Below, piece after piece: positions 25,681-35,300 of a DNA stretch of 64,000 bases. Each line of letters begins with the position of its first letter. The stretch's first letter is position 1. The DNA is from Lysinibacillus sp. SGAir0095 (GTDB taxonomy: Bacteria > Bacillota > Bacilli > Bacillales_A > Planococcaceae): contig NZ_CP028083.1 of NCBI RefSeq assembly GCF_005491425.1, positions 2,194,001 through 2,258,000 on the forward strand, given 5' to 3'. Below the pieces are notes generated by a model. It was not told where the DNA came from and made no database searches. It saw nothing but the letters and a program-made list of their open reading frames with translations. The translations under genes were made by a program, and so were the position numbers.

Positions 25681-25773
25681 TTAATGGACACCCCCCCTTT
25701 TTACCCTCTATAGTGTATGCGACATTCGCCTTTGAGGATACAAAAGAAAGTTGTTCAAGTCATTTTAATGAAT

Positions 25774-26592
25774 TTAGTTCTTCTTTATCTCAAGCTCCTT
25801 TTTTATTAGCGTTACATTTTCGTTGTGACTATTAATCTGATCTTGCCTATATTTATAGCCTTGTATTAAAAACTGATGGTCGAGATTGTCACTGACAGCA
25901 TTTCGAAGCTCTTGTATATAGCGATAAGAAAGCACTTTTCTAAAGATGATTTCCTCCTTGATGTCTGTTGCCGTGCCATGTCCTGGTACCAGGAGCTTGA
26001 TATCATGAGAACCTAAAATTTTATCTGTCTTGGCAATTGTTTGCTCATACTTCTCACTACTATCATAAATAAACGGGAATTCAACATCGGACAAGTAATC
26101 TCCTGCTACCCATACTCCTACAGGTTCCACTACAACGAATATACCATCATTTGTATGCCCTTCAGCTTTATAGAATGTAAGCTTTGTCTTACCGATTTCA
26201 AGCTCTTGACCATCCTCGGTAATTGGAATGTCAACAGGAGGATACAATATTGGGTAATTTCGATCTAAATAATATTGGTCATCGAATTGTTGAATCTGAT
26301 TTAATATCTCTTCTGTATCTTCTCTTTTATTAAATGCTTCGCTAGCAATAATGATCGAGTCTTGGAAAGCTCCGTATCCTAAAATGTGATCCCAATCAGA
26401 GTGCGTAAAAATTAAATAAATTGGTTTATCTTCCTTCCATCTATCAACATGTTGCCGAATTTCAACCACTTCTTCAGGAAGTAAAGTTGGATCGACTACT
26501 ATTATGCAATCTTCAGTTCGAATAACAAGGGATGTTGTTTTAAATAATACGCTTTGAAAAATTGTAACATGATTAGTTTGATATTTTATCAA
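25774..26592 (-). CDS. MBL-fold metallo-hydrolase with HxDxDH motif
   Basis: 272-residue soluble hydrolase. Metallo-beta-lactamase marks are present: VDPTLLP after strand 1, the metal loop at 64-69, H in KAEGHTNDG, D in VAGDYLSD and H in LVPGHGT. The loop reads HSDWDH, so the second His of the usual HxHxDH is Asp. This changed ligand set occurs in some Bacillales hydrolases; the substrate is unknown. The start is a TTG with AGGGGTGAAG upstream. It stands between the coiled-coil gene and a chemoreceptor, with no clear link to either. Confidence 0.85.
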   Translation of the reverse strand: MIKYQTNHVTIFQSVLFKTTSLVIRTEDCIIVVDPTLLPEEVVEIRQHVDRWKEDKPIYLIFTHSDWDHILGYGAFQDSIIIASEAFNKREDTEEILNQIQQFDDQYYLDRNYPILYPPVDIPITEDGQELEIGKTKLTFYKAEGHTNDGIFVVVEPVGVWVAGDYLSDVEFPFIYDSSEKYEQTIAKTDKILGSHDIKLLVPGHGTATDIKEEIIFRKVLSYRYIQELRNAVSDNLDHQFLIQGYKYRQDQINSHNENVTLIKKELEIKKN

Positions 26593-26768
26593 ATAGCTTC
26601 ACCCCTAAATAGTACGTTTTGTTTTGTAAAAAATGCTGGATTTGTTGTCTTAACTCGAAGTTTTTCGTATAAAAGAAGTGTACGCATCATAATTATGACG
26701 GTACACTTTTTATTTATGCTTGATTCTATTATTCTACTACTAAATTTAAAAAACTTCTTATTTTAATG

Positions 26769-28478
26769 CTATTTCACTTTAAAAGTTTTTACATAATTCT
26801 CTAGTTCTTCTGCCATCTGCTTCGATTCAATAGAACGATTTGAAATTTCTTGGATACTCGCAGACGATTCTTCAGATGCAGCTGCGATATTATTCATTGT
26901 GTTTTCAATCTCGTGTATCGAATGTGCCAATTCTTGAATTCTTTGAACAATCTCATCAGACTTTGCCGTTTCAGTAGATAATAGCTCCGACATAGTCGTA
27001 ATTTCTGAAACCGTTTCTGATACTGCAGTGTATATACTGTGTAATGCATCGGTAGTTGATTGTACTGTTTGACTACCTTTTTCGATATACTTTTCATTTT
27101 CCTGAGATGAAACCAATACATTTCCTATACGTTCCATGATATCTTTGATAAGCTTTTCTACTTCTTTTACTTCTGTATTTGATTGTTCAGCTAGTTTACG
27201 AACTTCTTCTGCTACTACAGCAAATCCCTTTCCATGTTCACCTGCTCTTGCCGCCTCAATAGAAGCATTTAGAGCCAATAAATTAGTCTGTGAAGCAATG
27301 CCTGCAATTGAGATAGTAATATGTTTAATTTTTTCAGCCGAATTAACAAGCTGTTGAATTGTATTACTTACAACTTGAGATCCTGTACGAATTTTTTCCA
27401 TGTCAAGACGAATTTCTTTTGCACGTTCTTCACCTTTTGAGGCAACTTGCATTGTTTTATGAGAGTTTTCTACTGTGCTATCAGCCTTACTCTTCATAGT
27501 TTGTAAGTCTTCAGCTAATTTTGATAAAGCATTGGATGCATTATCCGCATGATGCATACCATCAGTCATTGCACTGGACACTTCATCAATATTATTAGAT
27601 ACTACTTGCATTGAATCATTAATTTCAGATAAAGAACTTGCCGTTTCATTTGCATTTCCTGTTATTTGATGTGATGTAGCTGTCATTGTAGCAATCATAT
27701 TTTGAAGTTTATAGGTCATGATATTTAATGTATTGGCTAAATCGCCAATCTCATCATTACTTTTAACTGCAGTCGGTTCAACAGTCAGGTTCCCCTCAGT
27801 AATCTCTTTTGATTGATTAATCAATAAAGATATCGGTTTCGTTTTTCGACGAATTAAGAAAGCTGTGACAATTGTTGCGAGAAGCATTGGAATGAGGCTA
27901 AGCAGGATTCCTCCGCTTACTACTCCCCAGGTACGTTCCGTTACAATTTCCGCATTAAAATCTATAGCACTGATTGCTATAATTTCTTTTGATGGATCAT
28001 GATCTTCATAAATTGGTGCATACCCGGTTAGTCTTTCAATTCCAGCAAATTCATAGGCTTCAGAATAGGTAGGATGCTTCATTTCTAAAAGCATTGAAAC
28101 AGCTGCTTTGTCATATTCGAATGCATCACCCGGTTTAAATCCTTGCGCCTTCAAGTTATCATCTACCGCTATCAAATTTCCATCTAAATCCACAATATAT
28201 TGATTCTCAAATATCTCTTTATGAGCAGTTGTCCAATTTAGTTGTTCACCAATGTTCGCTTGTGATCCAACATCACCAGCAATCGCTTTTACTATTTCTA
28301 TTGGGTCGATTAGGCCCGTCGTAATATTGGCACAACCATATGCTTCGATACCTGCTGCATCGTATAATTTATCATATGCTGTTTTGTATGTAGCAACTGA
28401 AGTAATAAGGATCATCACAACCAGTATACCTGCAATAATAGTACCGAGCTGAAATGTTAAAGAATTTTTGAATTTCAT
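26769..28478 (-). CDS. Methyl-accepting chemotaxis protein
   Basis: 569-residue transmembrane receptor. Helix 1 is at about 8-30, an extracellular Cache-type sensor domain at 31-190, helix 2 at about 192-212, a HAMP domain to about 265, and the cytoplasmic signalling coil to 565. The conserved tip is seen in [17 protein letters not shown]. It should signal to CheA/CheW; the ligand is not known. ACGAAGGTGGAC precedes the ATG. No chemotaxis operon adjoins it, as is normal for receptors in bacilli. I could not find a clear sigma-D promoter upstream. Confidence 0.94.
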   Translation of the reverse strand: MKFKNSLTFQLGTIIAGILVVMILITSVATYKTAYDKLYDAAGIEAYGCANITTGLIDPIEIVKAIAGDVGSQANIGEQLNWTTAHKEIFENQYIVDLDGNLIAVDDNLKAQGFKPGDAFEYDKAAVSMLLEMKHPTYSEAYEFAGIERLTGYAPIYEDHDPSKEIIAISAIDFNAEIVTERTWGVVSGGILLSLIPMLLATIVTAFLIRRKTKPISLLINQSKEITEGNLTVEPTAVKSNDEIGDLANTLNIMTYKLQNMIATMTATSHQITGNANETASSLSEINDSMQVVSNNIDEVSSAMTDGMHHADNASNALSKLAEDLQTMKSKADSTVENSHKTMQVASKGEERAKEIRLDMEKIRTGSQVVSNTIQQLVNSAEKIKHITISIAGIASQTNLLALNASIEAARAGEHGKGFAVVAEEVRKLAEQSNTEVKEVEKLIKDIMERIGNVLVSSQENEKYIEKGSQTVQSTTDALHSIYTAVSETVSEITTMSELLSTETAKSDEIVQRIQELAHSIHEIENTMNNIAAASEESSASIQEISNRSIESKQMAEELENYVKTFKVK

Positions 28479-28811
28479 TTATGTCCACCTTCGTTTTTTC
28501 AATAATAAAATCTATCATACTATTAAAAGATGTATCTTAAAAGCATGTTTTAGAGTCAACAATTAAAGCTTATTTACAATTCACACCAATTAGTCAATTA
28601 TTTGTCACATTTCATAAAATAGTACTAATTATTTCTTCTTTTTTATTCGATTAGGGAAATTTTAATTATCATTCAACTCAAAAATCATAGCTAATTCATC
28701 CTAAGATTCTACCTATTTTATTATCGAACTCTCAAGGATAAACTTTAACAGGATGCGAGTATATATTTTAATTCTACTTAAAAAAACTAAGGTAAAATCC
28801 CATTAATATTG
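28479..28811. other. Intergenic region, nothing recognised
   Basis: AT-rich sequence upstream of the chemoreceptor gene with no open frame that has a ribosome site and no stable hairpin before 28812. Confidence 0.3.
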
Positions 28812-28850
28812 AAAAAAGCTCCCACTTTATATAAAGTAGGAGCTTTTTGC
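28812..28850 (-). terminator. Terminator after the 92-residue gene
   Basis: AAAAAGCTCC-ACTTTATATAAAGT-GGAGCTTTTT hairpin just after the stop at 28881, read leftward. Confidence 0.85.
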
Positions 28851-28880
28851 TTTGCATTAAATTCTATACCAGAATTTATA

Positions 28881-29159
28881 TTATTGTTCTTTTGGTGGTT
28901 CTACAATTCCTAAACACCACGTAAAATTATCCCATGCAGAATACCAGCCATTGAAAAGTTCAGAAGAGTCATCCCAACGAACTTCAAATTTCTTTTTCCC
29001 TTCAGAGTCGACTAAGTAAAGGGCAAGCGTTGGATCTACTTTTGAAACAGCTAATTTCATACCTTCTTGTAGCTGTTCTTCAGTGAATTCAACATCTGAT
29101 ACTGAACGTACCTGTGCTTGTTCAAATACTGGTTTGTTAATAATTTTATAGTTCATCAT
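28881..29159 (-). CDS. Small protein of unknown function
   Basis: 92-residue soluble acidic protein with the C-terminal stretch WYSAWDNFTWCLGIVEPP. I do not recognise the family. GGAGGCTT precedes two tandem ATG codons; the second, at 29156, has better spacing, so the protein may be one residue shorter. It has its own terminator and no operon partner. Confidence 0.65.
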   Translation of the reverse strand: MMNYKIINKPVFEQAQVRSVSDVEFTEEQLQEGMKLAVSKVDPTLALYLVDSEGKKKFEVRWDDSSELFNGWYSAWDNFTWCLGIVEPPKEQ

Positions 29160-29485
29160 AAGCCTCCAATAAAACTTTCTCTTCCTAATCGGTTCCTATA
29201 TAAATAACATTTACAGGACTATGAAAGTATATCTTATTTTTCAATTAGCAATTAATACAACCCAAATACTTGTGGTTATGCCGTCCAATTATTTTAACAT
29301 AAATACAAGCGTACTAACATTCCACTTTTATATTTATATAAAATAAATTTATTTAATAAGGATTATATGTGCAAACGATTATTTTTTAAAAAGTCCTATC
29401 CATTTAATTCCATGTTAACATAATTTTTATTATAAACAAGATTTATAAGATAGATTTAACCCTTTTCAAACTCATATAAAATATG
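29160..29485. other. Intergenic region, nothing recognised
   Basis: Very AT-rich stretch without ribosome site plus open frame. No hairpin of note before the terminator at 29486. Confidence 0.3.
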
Positions 29486-29521
29486 AAAAAGCAGCGTTAA
29501 TTGGATTTTAACACTGCTTTA
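29486..29521 (-). terminator. Terminator after the 67-residue gene
   Basis: AAAGCAG-GTTAA / TTAAC-CTGCTTT stem, T-rich on the leftward side. Confidence 0.7.
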
Positions 29522-29527
29522 AAAATT

Positions 29528-29731
29528 TTAAGATAACGGTTCGTTTTTCATTCGTTGTATTGCATGTTTTCGACGCTCATTTTTTTCTTGTAGATGTTCC
29601 AGCTCTTCTTCCCCTGCAAATTCCATGCTGATTTCAGCTTCTTGCATATTGTCTTTGGTATTATTAATCATTTCTTCTTTACTAACGAATTTTTTTGGTC
29701 TCCCGGGTACAGACTGTGGGTTTTGTTTCAT
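29528..29731 (-). CDS. Small charged protein of unknown function
   Basis: 67-residue very hydrophilic protein, rich in Glu, Lys, Asn and Gln (start MKQNPQSVPGRPKKFVSKEE), no Cys, no hydrophobic core, probably disordered or helical. Such composition is common among small sporulation proteins, but I cannot place it in a family. TTAGGAGGTTA before the ATG is a strong ribosome site and a terminator follows, so I am fairly sure it is a real gene. Confidence 0.65.
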   Translation of the reverse strand: MKQNPQSVPGRPKKFVSKEEMINNTKDNMQEAEISMEFAGEEELEHLQEKNERRKHAIQRMKNEPLS

Positions 29732-29843
29732 AAAAATAACCTCCTAATTTTAAATTACAAAATTAGTTTGTTTTTCTTTGTTTCATTTATACTTCATTAA
29801 AATAATACTGACTTTTTTGGTTATGTTAAATGGGAAATCGTTA

Positions 29844-31790
29844 TTATTTTAAACAATGCATTGCTTCTTCTGCTTTATGCCAGGGAACTGAATAACCTTT
29901 CCCTTTAGCACAAAAAATACTGGTAGAAGTATATTCTGGATCTGCATCCTTATCATAATCAATTTGTTCAATTACTTCCTCTGCATTATGGCAAGAATCA
30001 TAGCCACAATATTGAAGAGAAAGAACACCTTTACCATTGGTATATGCAGCATAGATCGTACTGTAATTCATAAAAGTTGATACAGGTACCTTACCAGTGA
30101 CGGTAACTTGGTCTTCCGTCGTTATAGGCTTATCAAATTGCCCGCTTGCTTGCTGAATATCTGTCAGCATTCTGCCTATATACTCTAAGGAAGCCTTCAT
30201 TTTAAATCGGTAATAAGGTTCTAATAGCACATTTTGAGCTTGTTCAAGCCCTTGACGAAGTGCCCGGTATGTTGCTTCTCTAAAGTCTCCACCTTCTGTA
30301 TGCTTGTTATGTGCACGTCCTATTAATAAAGTAAAGCGTATATCTGTTACCGGATACCCTGTAAGTAAACCATGGTGTTCTCGTTCAAACAGATGTTTTT
30401 CAATTAATCGTTGATGTCCGACTGATAAATCATCTGCATGGCATTCATTTTTGAATTGAATGCCCGAACCTCTTGGTGTTGGCTCCATTTTCAAATGAAC
30501 TTCTGCATAATGCTTCAGCGGCTCAAAGTGTCCATAGCCTATGCAACTATTTTGAATCGTTTCCATATATAAGATTTTGGGGTCTTCAAATAGAACATCA
30601 ATTCCAAAACGCTCCTTTGTCACTTCTATCAATACCTCTAACTGAATAACACCCATTACATGCACGTTGATTTCCTGAAACTTCTCACTCCAAACTACTT
30701 TTAAAGTCGGTTCTTCCGCGTCTAAAATACGGAAATAGCGAAGAATTTCTTTTATATGCTCGCTACCTTTATAAACCACCTTAGCCTGTAACGTAGGAAC
30801 AAGTTCAAATTCCTCTTGAACGATTACTTCATTGCCAATTACATCGCCAATTTGAGGATGATTTAGTCCTTTAACTGCAAAGATTTCACCTGCTGCTACC
30901 TGTTGTACGGATTCAAAACGATTACCGTTATATAAGCGTACTTCAGTTACTTTTTCTGTAATCTCACCAAATAGAAGCTCATCACGAACAGTTAAAGAAC
31001 CTTGTAATGCTTTGATAAAAGTAATCCGTTGATTTTTCTCGTCATGTCGAATTTTAAATACTTGTCCTTTGAATGGTAAGCTATTATCAAAAATTGTTGG
31101 CGTAAGAAGGGATATTTGATCAAAGAATTCCTTTACTCCAACATCCCTTAGAGCTGACCCTGCCATACAAACAAAGGCACGTTCATCGGAAATCATGGAA
31201 AGAAATGATTCGAAAAACAAGCTATAGTCAATTTTCCCTTCCATATATTGCTCTAATAAAACTTCATTTCTTTCAGCTATCCATTCAAGAACATTTTCTG
31301 AAATATATTCGGGAGTCATTTGTTTATCGATTAAAATTGCATCTTCTGACAAATCTTTTTGAATAGCTTGCATGACCTCTTGAATATTTGCCCCTTCACG
31401 GTCTATTTTATTGATAAAAATAAAGGTCGGTACATGATATTGTCTTAATAAATTCCAAACGGTTTCTGTATGCCCCTCTATTCCATCAACAGCACTAATT
31501 ATTAAAATAGCATAGTCCATGACACGAATTGCTCTTTCCATTTCTGGCGAGAAATCGACATGCCCAGGTGTATCAATTAAAGTATATGTATCCCGTTTAA
31601 ACTGAATCCTTCCTTGTTCAGCAAAAATCGTTATACCGCGTTTTTGCTCAATGGAATGATTATCTAAAAAAGCGTCTTGATGATCCACTCTTCCCCGTTC
31701 TTTTATACTGTTAGTATGATATAGCACCTGCTCTGAAAAAGTTGTTTTTCCAGCATCAACATGAGCAAGAACGCCAATTGTTTTATACAT
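29844..31790 (-). CDS. TetM/TetO-like ribosomal protection GTPase
   Basis: 648-residue translational GTPase of the EF-G/Tet(M) group. GTPase motifs: AHVDAGKTT (G1), RGIT (G2), DTPGHVDF (G3), NKID (G4), and AGSAL (G5). Length and the LISAVDGIEGHTETVWNLL region match ribosomal protection proteins rather than EF-G (about 690). In such proteins domain IV displaces tetracycline from the ribosome. The sequence is clearly divergent from Tet(M), its base use is like its neighbours, and there is no mobile element or leader attenuator, so it looks like an old chromosomal copy. Actual tetracycline resistance is not shown. Confidence 0.82.
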   Translation of the reverse strand: MYKTIGVLAHVDAGKTTFSEQVLYHTNSIKERGRVDHQDAFLDNHSIEQKRGITIFAEQGRIQFKRDTYTLIDTPGHVDFSPEMERAIRVMDYAILIISAVDGIEGHTETVWNLLRQYHVPTFIFINKIDREGANIQEVMQAIQKDLSEDAILIDKQMTPEYISENVLEWIAERNEVLLEQYMEGKIDYSLFFESFLSMISDERAFVCMAGSALRDVGVKEFFDQISLLTPTIFDNSLPFKGQVFKIRHDEKNQRITFIKALQGSLTVRDELLFGEITEKVTEVRLYNGNRFESVQQVAAGEIFAVKGLNHPQIGDVIGNEVIVQEEFELVPTLQAKVVYKGSEHIKEILRYFRILDAEEPTLKVVWSEKFQEINVHVMGVIQLEVLIEVTKERFGIDVLFEDPKILYMETIQNSCIGYGHFEPLKHYAEVHLKMEPTPRGSGIQFKNECHADDLSVGHQRLIEKHLFEREHHGLLTGYPVTDIRFTLLIGRAHNKHTEGGDFREATYRALRQGLEQAQNVLLEPYYRFKMKASLEYIGRMLTDIQQASGQFDKPITTEDQVTVTGKVPVSTFMNYSTIYAAYTNGKGVLSLQYCGYDSCHNAEEVIEQIDYDKDADPEYTSTSIFCAKGKGYSVPWHKAEEAMHCLK

Positions 31791-31842
31791 CTAATCCCAC
31801 TTTCTAGTTGTTCGATAAATTGATTGTAGCAAATTATTAAAG

Positions 31843-31880
31843 AAAAACCCTTTATTAAAATTTCTTTTAACAAAGGGTTT
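31843..31880 (-). terminator. Terminator after the CoA-transferase gene
   Basis: AAACCCTTT-GTTAAAA / TTTTAAT-AAAGGGTTT hairpin followed by TTTCTTT on the minus strand. Confidence 0.75.
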
Positions 31881-31898
31881 AGCAAGATATTCGACTAT

Positions 31899-33404
31899 TT
31901 AAAGCTTCATTGTACCTATTTTTGCTGCGTTTACATGCCAGGAAAGCGCTTTTTCTAAGTTATGTGGAGTTTGGGCATTTCCAGTCAAAGCAACTGCTTC
32001 GTTAAAATAATCCCAAAGCTGTTCCTTAAAATCAGGATGCACACAGTTTTCAATAATTAAAGGAACGCGTTCTTTAGGTGCTAAACCACGTAAATCTGCT
32101 ACTCCTTGTTCAGTCACAATAACATGTACATCATGCTCTGTATGATCATGGTGGGCAACCATTGGCACGATTGAAGACAGCTTCCCGCCCTTTGCATACG
32201 ACTTCGTCACGAAAATACTTAATCGCGAATTACGAGTAAAGTCACCTGAACCACCAATGCCGTTCATCATTTTTGTTCCGCCCACATGAGTTGAATTCAC
32301 GTTTCCATATATATCAACTTCTAGTGCTGCATTAATAGCGATTAGGCCTAAACGGCGGATAACTTCTGGATGGTTCGAAATTTCTTGTGGACGTATGATG
32401 ATCTTATCAGCATAGTTTTCTATGTTTCCATACACTTTTTTCTGTAATTCCTCTGAAATTGTAATAGAGGTACAAGATGCAAAGGATACCTTTCCGGCAT
32501 CGATTAAGTTAAACACAGCATCTTGTAACACTTCTGAAAAAATGACTAAATCTTCAAACTCGGACTCTTTAAAACCTTCCAATACTGCATTTGCAACTGA
32601 CCCAACTCCTGACTGCAAGGGTGCCAATTTATTAGTAAGGCGTCCGACATTAATTTCACTGCGAAGGAAATTTAATAGATGATTTGCCATTTCTTGTGTT
32701 TCATCGTCTGGTTCTACTATCAATGATGGTGCATCTTGTTCATTTGAAACAACAATGGCTTTGATTTTATCAGGATCAACCTTTATACCAATTTCTCCAA
32801 TTCTATCGAGAGGACTAAGAACTGGAATTGGTTCTCTTTCACCCTGATTTTCAGGAACATATATATCATGCACACCAACTAATGACTCTGAGTGTGCCAA
32901 ATTTAATTCGACGATAATGTTCTCTGCATATTTAGCAAAAATTGGAGAATTTCCAACAGATGTAGTTGGCACTATGAAACCTTCACTAGTAATGGCAGTT
33001 GCTTCAATAATGGCAAAATTGATTGGACCAATAATTCCTTGTCGAACTAATTCGGCATTGTGAGAAAGATGGGCATCCACATACAAAACTTCGCCTGTAT
33101 TAATTAAGTTTCGAATCACTGGATCCCCTTGATATGGACCGCGTTTCCGAATTCCACCAGCTTGAGCTAATACTTGATCGACTTCAGGACCAAGAGAAGC
33201 ACCTGTATAAACATCAATTTTTAATTGTTCATTCTTTGCCCGTTCTGCTAAAGCTAACGGCACTACTTTAGCATCACCAGCACGAGTAAAACCACTCATT
33301 CCAACAATAGCACCATTTGGGATAAATTCAGCAGCTTCTTCAGCTGAAACCACTTTGTTGACTAAACTACTAACGCCAATTCTTTTTACTACTGCTTCTT
33401 GCAA
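31899..33404 (-). CDS. Acetyl-CoA hydrolase/transferase family, succinate CoA-transferase
   Basis: 501-residue class I CoA-transferase. It swaps CoA between succinyl-CoA or acetyl-CoA and an acid such as acetate or succinate. The catalytic glutamate is E291 in IFSEVLQDAV, and the glycine-rich oxyanion loops are GPYQGDP and GIGGSGDFTRN; LAHSESLVGVHD is also a family segment. Closest known kind is the succinyl-CoA:acetate CoA-transferase (AarC-like). The start is a TTG five bases after GGGGGAG. It is monocistronic, with a terminator on the 3' side. Confidence 0.88.
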   Translation of the reverse strand: MQEAVVKRIGVSSLVNKVVSAEEAAEFIPNGAIVGMSGFTRAGDAKVVPLALAERAKNEQLKIDVYTGASLGPEVDQVLAQAGGIRKRGPYQGDPVIRNLINTGEVLYVDAHLSHNAELVRQGIIGPINFAIIEATAITSEGFIVPTTSVGNSPIFAKYAENIIVELNLAHSESLVGVHDIYVPENQGEREPIPVLSPLDRIGEIGIKVDPDKIKAIVVSNEQDAPSLIVEPDDETQEMANHLLNFLRSEINVGRLTNKLAPLQSGVGSVANAVLEGFKESEFEDLVIFSEVLQDAVFNLIDAGKVSFASCTSITISEELQKKVYGNIENYADKIIIRPQEISNHPEVIRRLGLIAINAALEVDIYGNVNSTHVGGTKMMNGIGGSGDFTRNSRLSIFVTKSYAKGGKLSSIVPMVAHHDHTEHDVHVIVTEQGVADLRGLAPKERVPLIIENCVHPDFKEQLWDYFNEAVALTGNAQTPHNLEKALSWHVNAAKIGTMKL

Positions 33405-33547
33405 GTCATCTCCCCCAATTCTTATTCATAAAAAATTGCTAGATTCTCTCAACCATTTTATTTATGCTACTAGAATTAAAAATAGAACGATTGAAGGAGA
33501 TAAATCATAATCAAGCTCTAGTTTACATAATAATATTATTGAATAAA

Positions 33548-33575
33548 TAAAAGGCTTGCTAATAAACAAGCCTTA
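33548..33575 (-). terminator. Terminator after the RNase H-like gene
   Basis: AAGGCTTG / CAAGCCTT stem with TTTTATTTATT on the leftward side. Confidence 0.8.
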
Positions 33576-33583
33576 AATTGCAA

Positions 33584-34240
33584 TCATTGTAATTCTATTT
33601 GTCCTGTTATGCCTACGCCTTGTAGACTTTGAGTAGCTAGTCGATCGGCTTCAGCATTTAATTTACGAGGAACGAGCTCAAATTCTGGTGTAATACCAAG
33701 CTCGTTTAATTTTTCATCTATTCGGTCTGCCCAGCTTGCAAGATCTTTTTCATAAGCTGGCCACTCGCCACTCATTTGGTTAATGACAACCTGTGAATCT
33801 CCAAGAAATTGAACAGTTTGATGATGTACATCTAACAAGTCCAACTCAACAATTGCTAGATGGAGTGCAGCATATTCGGCTTCATTGTTTGAGTTTAGTC
33901 CAGAGGCCGGGGCATTTCGTCTTAATCTAAAAGACTTTCCATTTTGTTCATAATATATCGCAATTCCTAAACCGGCATTACTCGTTTGAATATCATATCC
34001 TCCATCAAAATAGACGCGGACATTATGTGGTTCCGTATCGATTTCTTTAATATATTTTTTCAATTCTTTGGCCATCCATGTACTGTCATGTTGATCAATG
34101 AATTGTATTTTTTTGGCTCGACCCGTTTTCTCTAAATCCTCCCCAATAGTTAGTGCATGGGCTGGCGGCATTTCGTCTGAACGGAATACTGTTTCGACAC
34201 CATTTTTTGATTTATATATCCATTCAATAGTAATTTTCAT
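33584..34240 (-). CDS. RNase H-fold protein (YpeP-like)
   Basis: 218 residues: an N-terminal domain of about 70 residues with an unknown role, then an RNase HI fold. The four acidic active-site residues are visible in order: D79 (VYFDGGYD), E122 (NNEAEYAAL), D148 (LGDSQVV) and D199 (NAEADRLA). It should cleave RNA in RNA-DNA hybrids or act on a related substrate. It lacks the basic handle helix of E. coli RNase HI. GAGGAGGGGCTTC precedes the ATG. It matches the YpeP arrangement of bacilli from memory. Confidence 0.85.
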   Translation of the reverse strand: MKITIEWIYKSKNGVETVFRSDEMPPAHALTIGEDLEKTGRAKKIQFIDQHDSTWMAKELKKYIKEIDTEPHNVRVYFDGGYDIQTSNAGLGIAIYYEQNGKSFRLRRNAPASGLNSNNEAEYAALHLAIVELDLLDVHHQTVQFLGDSQVVINQMSGEWPAYEKDLASWADRIDEKLNELGITPEFELVPRKLNAEADRLATQSLQGVGITGQIELQ

Positions 34241-34360
34241 TGAAGCCCCTCCTCAAATCCTACTTACTGTTATTATGACCATTAGTTCGATTATTTTTCA
34301 ATCACTAAGTATTTATGACAAAACGGATTGATTTCATCATATAAATTGTTAAATTATTAT

Positions 34361-34389
34361 AAAAAAACGCCTTCGATTCGAGGCGTTTA
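34361..34389 (-). terminator. Terminator after the 65-residue gene
   Basis: AAACGCC-T / A-GGCGTTT stem around CGATTCG, with seven T on the leftward side. Confidence 0.82.
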
Positions 34390-34399
34390 AAAGTTAATA

Positions 34400-34597
34400 T
34401 TATTCGTCCTGTTTTGCTGTATTCACAAAAGAATCGACTTGTGATTTTAATTCATCAACTAAATCTCTTATTGCCTGTTTTTGTTCGTCGGTTAAATTAG
34501 TCTTTGCACTTGCAAGATTAACGTTGTTTTTTCGAAATACTTCACTTACAAGTAGGTCAACAACCTTGTTCGGAATTGCCTTCGGTATCTCACTCAT
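34400..34597 (-). CDS. Small helical protein, possibly spore-related
   Basis: 65-residue protein (start MSEIPKAIPNKVVDLLVSEV), predicted all helical, with an acidic C-terminus and no Cys. I do not recognise the family. AAAAGGAGTG precedes the ATG and a terminator follows. It lies just downstream of two CotX/CotV-domain genes on the same strand but is separated from them by about 250 bases and a hairpin. A coat function is a guess from position. Confidence 0.6.
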   Translation of the reverse strand: MSEIPKAIPNKVVDLLVSEVFRKNNVNLASAKTNLTDEQKQAIRDLVDELKSQVDSFVNTAKQDE

Positions 34598-34761
34598 TTT
34601 ATCACTCCTTTTCGAAATGGTTCATTTCTAACAGTATATGCAAACCACATACGAAACGAATGGTTTTTGTATTTTTGTACATCGAATCAATCCTATTAAT
34701 TGGCTTTTATCATACAAAACTCCAAATGGATTATAAGTAAAAAATAATATTTGAAAAGAAT

Positions 34762-34802
34762 ATTCCACGCAACTTATGGGTTTCAATAACGTTGCGTGGA
34801 AT
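34762..34802. terminator. Hairpin terminator after the CotX/V genes
   Basis: ATTCCACGCAAC / GTTGCGTGGAAT, a perfect 12-base stem, about 45 bases past the stop at 34846. The T-tract is weak on the minus side (ATATTCTTTTC) and better on the plus side (CTTTTTAT). Confidence 0.6.
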
Positions 34803-34845
34803 ACTTTTTATAAAGTGTAAAGGACTACAATTTAATATCTAGATC

Positions 34846-35274
34846 CTATAACACATCTAATTTAGCTACAATTGCAACTAGGATTTGAAGAAGTGCTTGA
34901 ATATTTACAGCCACGTCAGTATCAGTCGTTTTAACCTTCACGTTTTTGCTGCCTTCAATAATTGTTTTTTGTCTGTTACTCTGTTTTGTTTTCATAAATT
35001 GTTTCAAATCTTGAGATACGTTTTTCCCTTGCTCATTATCACCAATTGTTACACTGATAACAGCAACAATAGCTGCTTGAATAGCTAGTTGTAGAGATAG
35101 CGCAACCTGTGTATCAGTAGTCGTTACTTCAACACATTCCGAATCCTTTACAATAATCCATTCGTTAGATTCCTGCTTCGTTATTTGTTTTTGAACAGCT
35201 TCTTGCTCGACATCTGCGCTGTCATTATTGTGGTCATCACAATGATCTAGAGCTCTCCACTTCGTTTCCGCCAT
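34846..35274 (-). CDS. Spore coat protein with two CotX/CotV domains
   Basis: 142 residues: a charged head to about residue 35, then two copies of a module that each have a polar strand ending in TTDT (VKDSECVEVTTTDTQVAL and EGSKNVKVKTTDTDVAV) followed by a hydrophobic stretch. This is the Spore Coat Protein X and V domain. In B. subtilis these make part of the insoluble outer coat or crust. AAAGGGGGGAAAAA before the ATG at 35274 decides the start; a longer frame to 35295 would include it. It follows its paralogue with a 26-base gap, so they are one operon. Confidence 0.9.
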   Translation of the reverse strand: MAETKWRALDHCDDHNNDSADVEQEAVQKQITKQESNEWIIVKDSECVEVTTTDTQVALSLQLAIQAAIVAVISVTIGDNEQGKNVSQDLKQFMKTKQSNRQKTIIEGSKNVKVKTTDTDVAVNIQALLQILVAIVAKLDVL

Positions 35275-35300
35275 TTTTTTCCCCCCTTTTTTCATTAAAC

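Noticed and set aside
26894-27121. Alternative frames inside the chemoreceptor gene
   Set aside because: They are out-of-phase readings of a long, well-supported gene.
29844-31790. Recently acquired tetracycline resistance gene
   Set aside because: No mobile element, leader attenuator or unusual base composition; it looks like a resident chromosomal gene.
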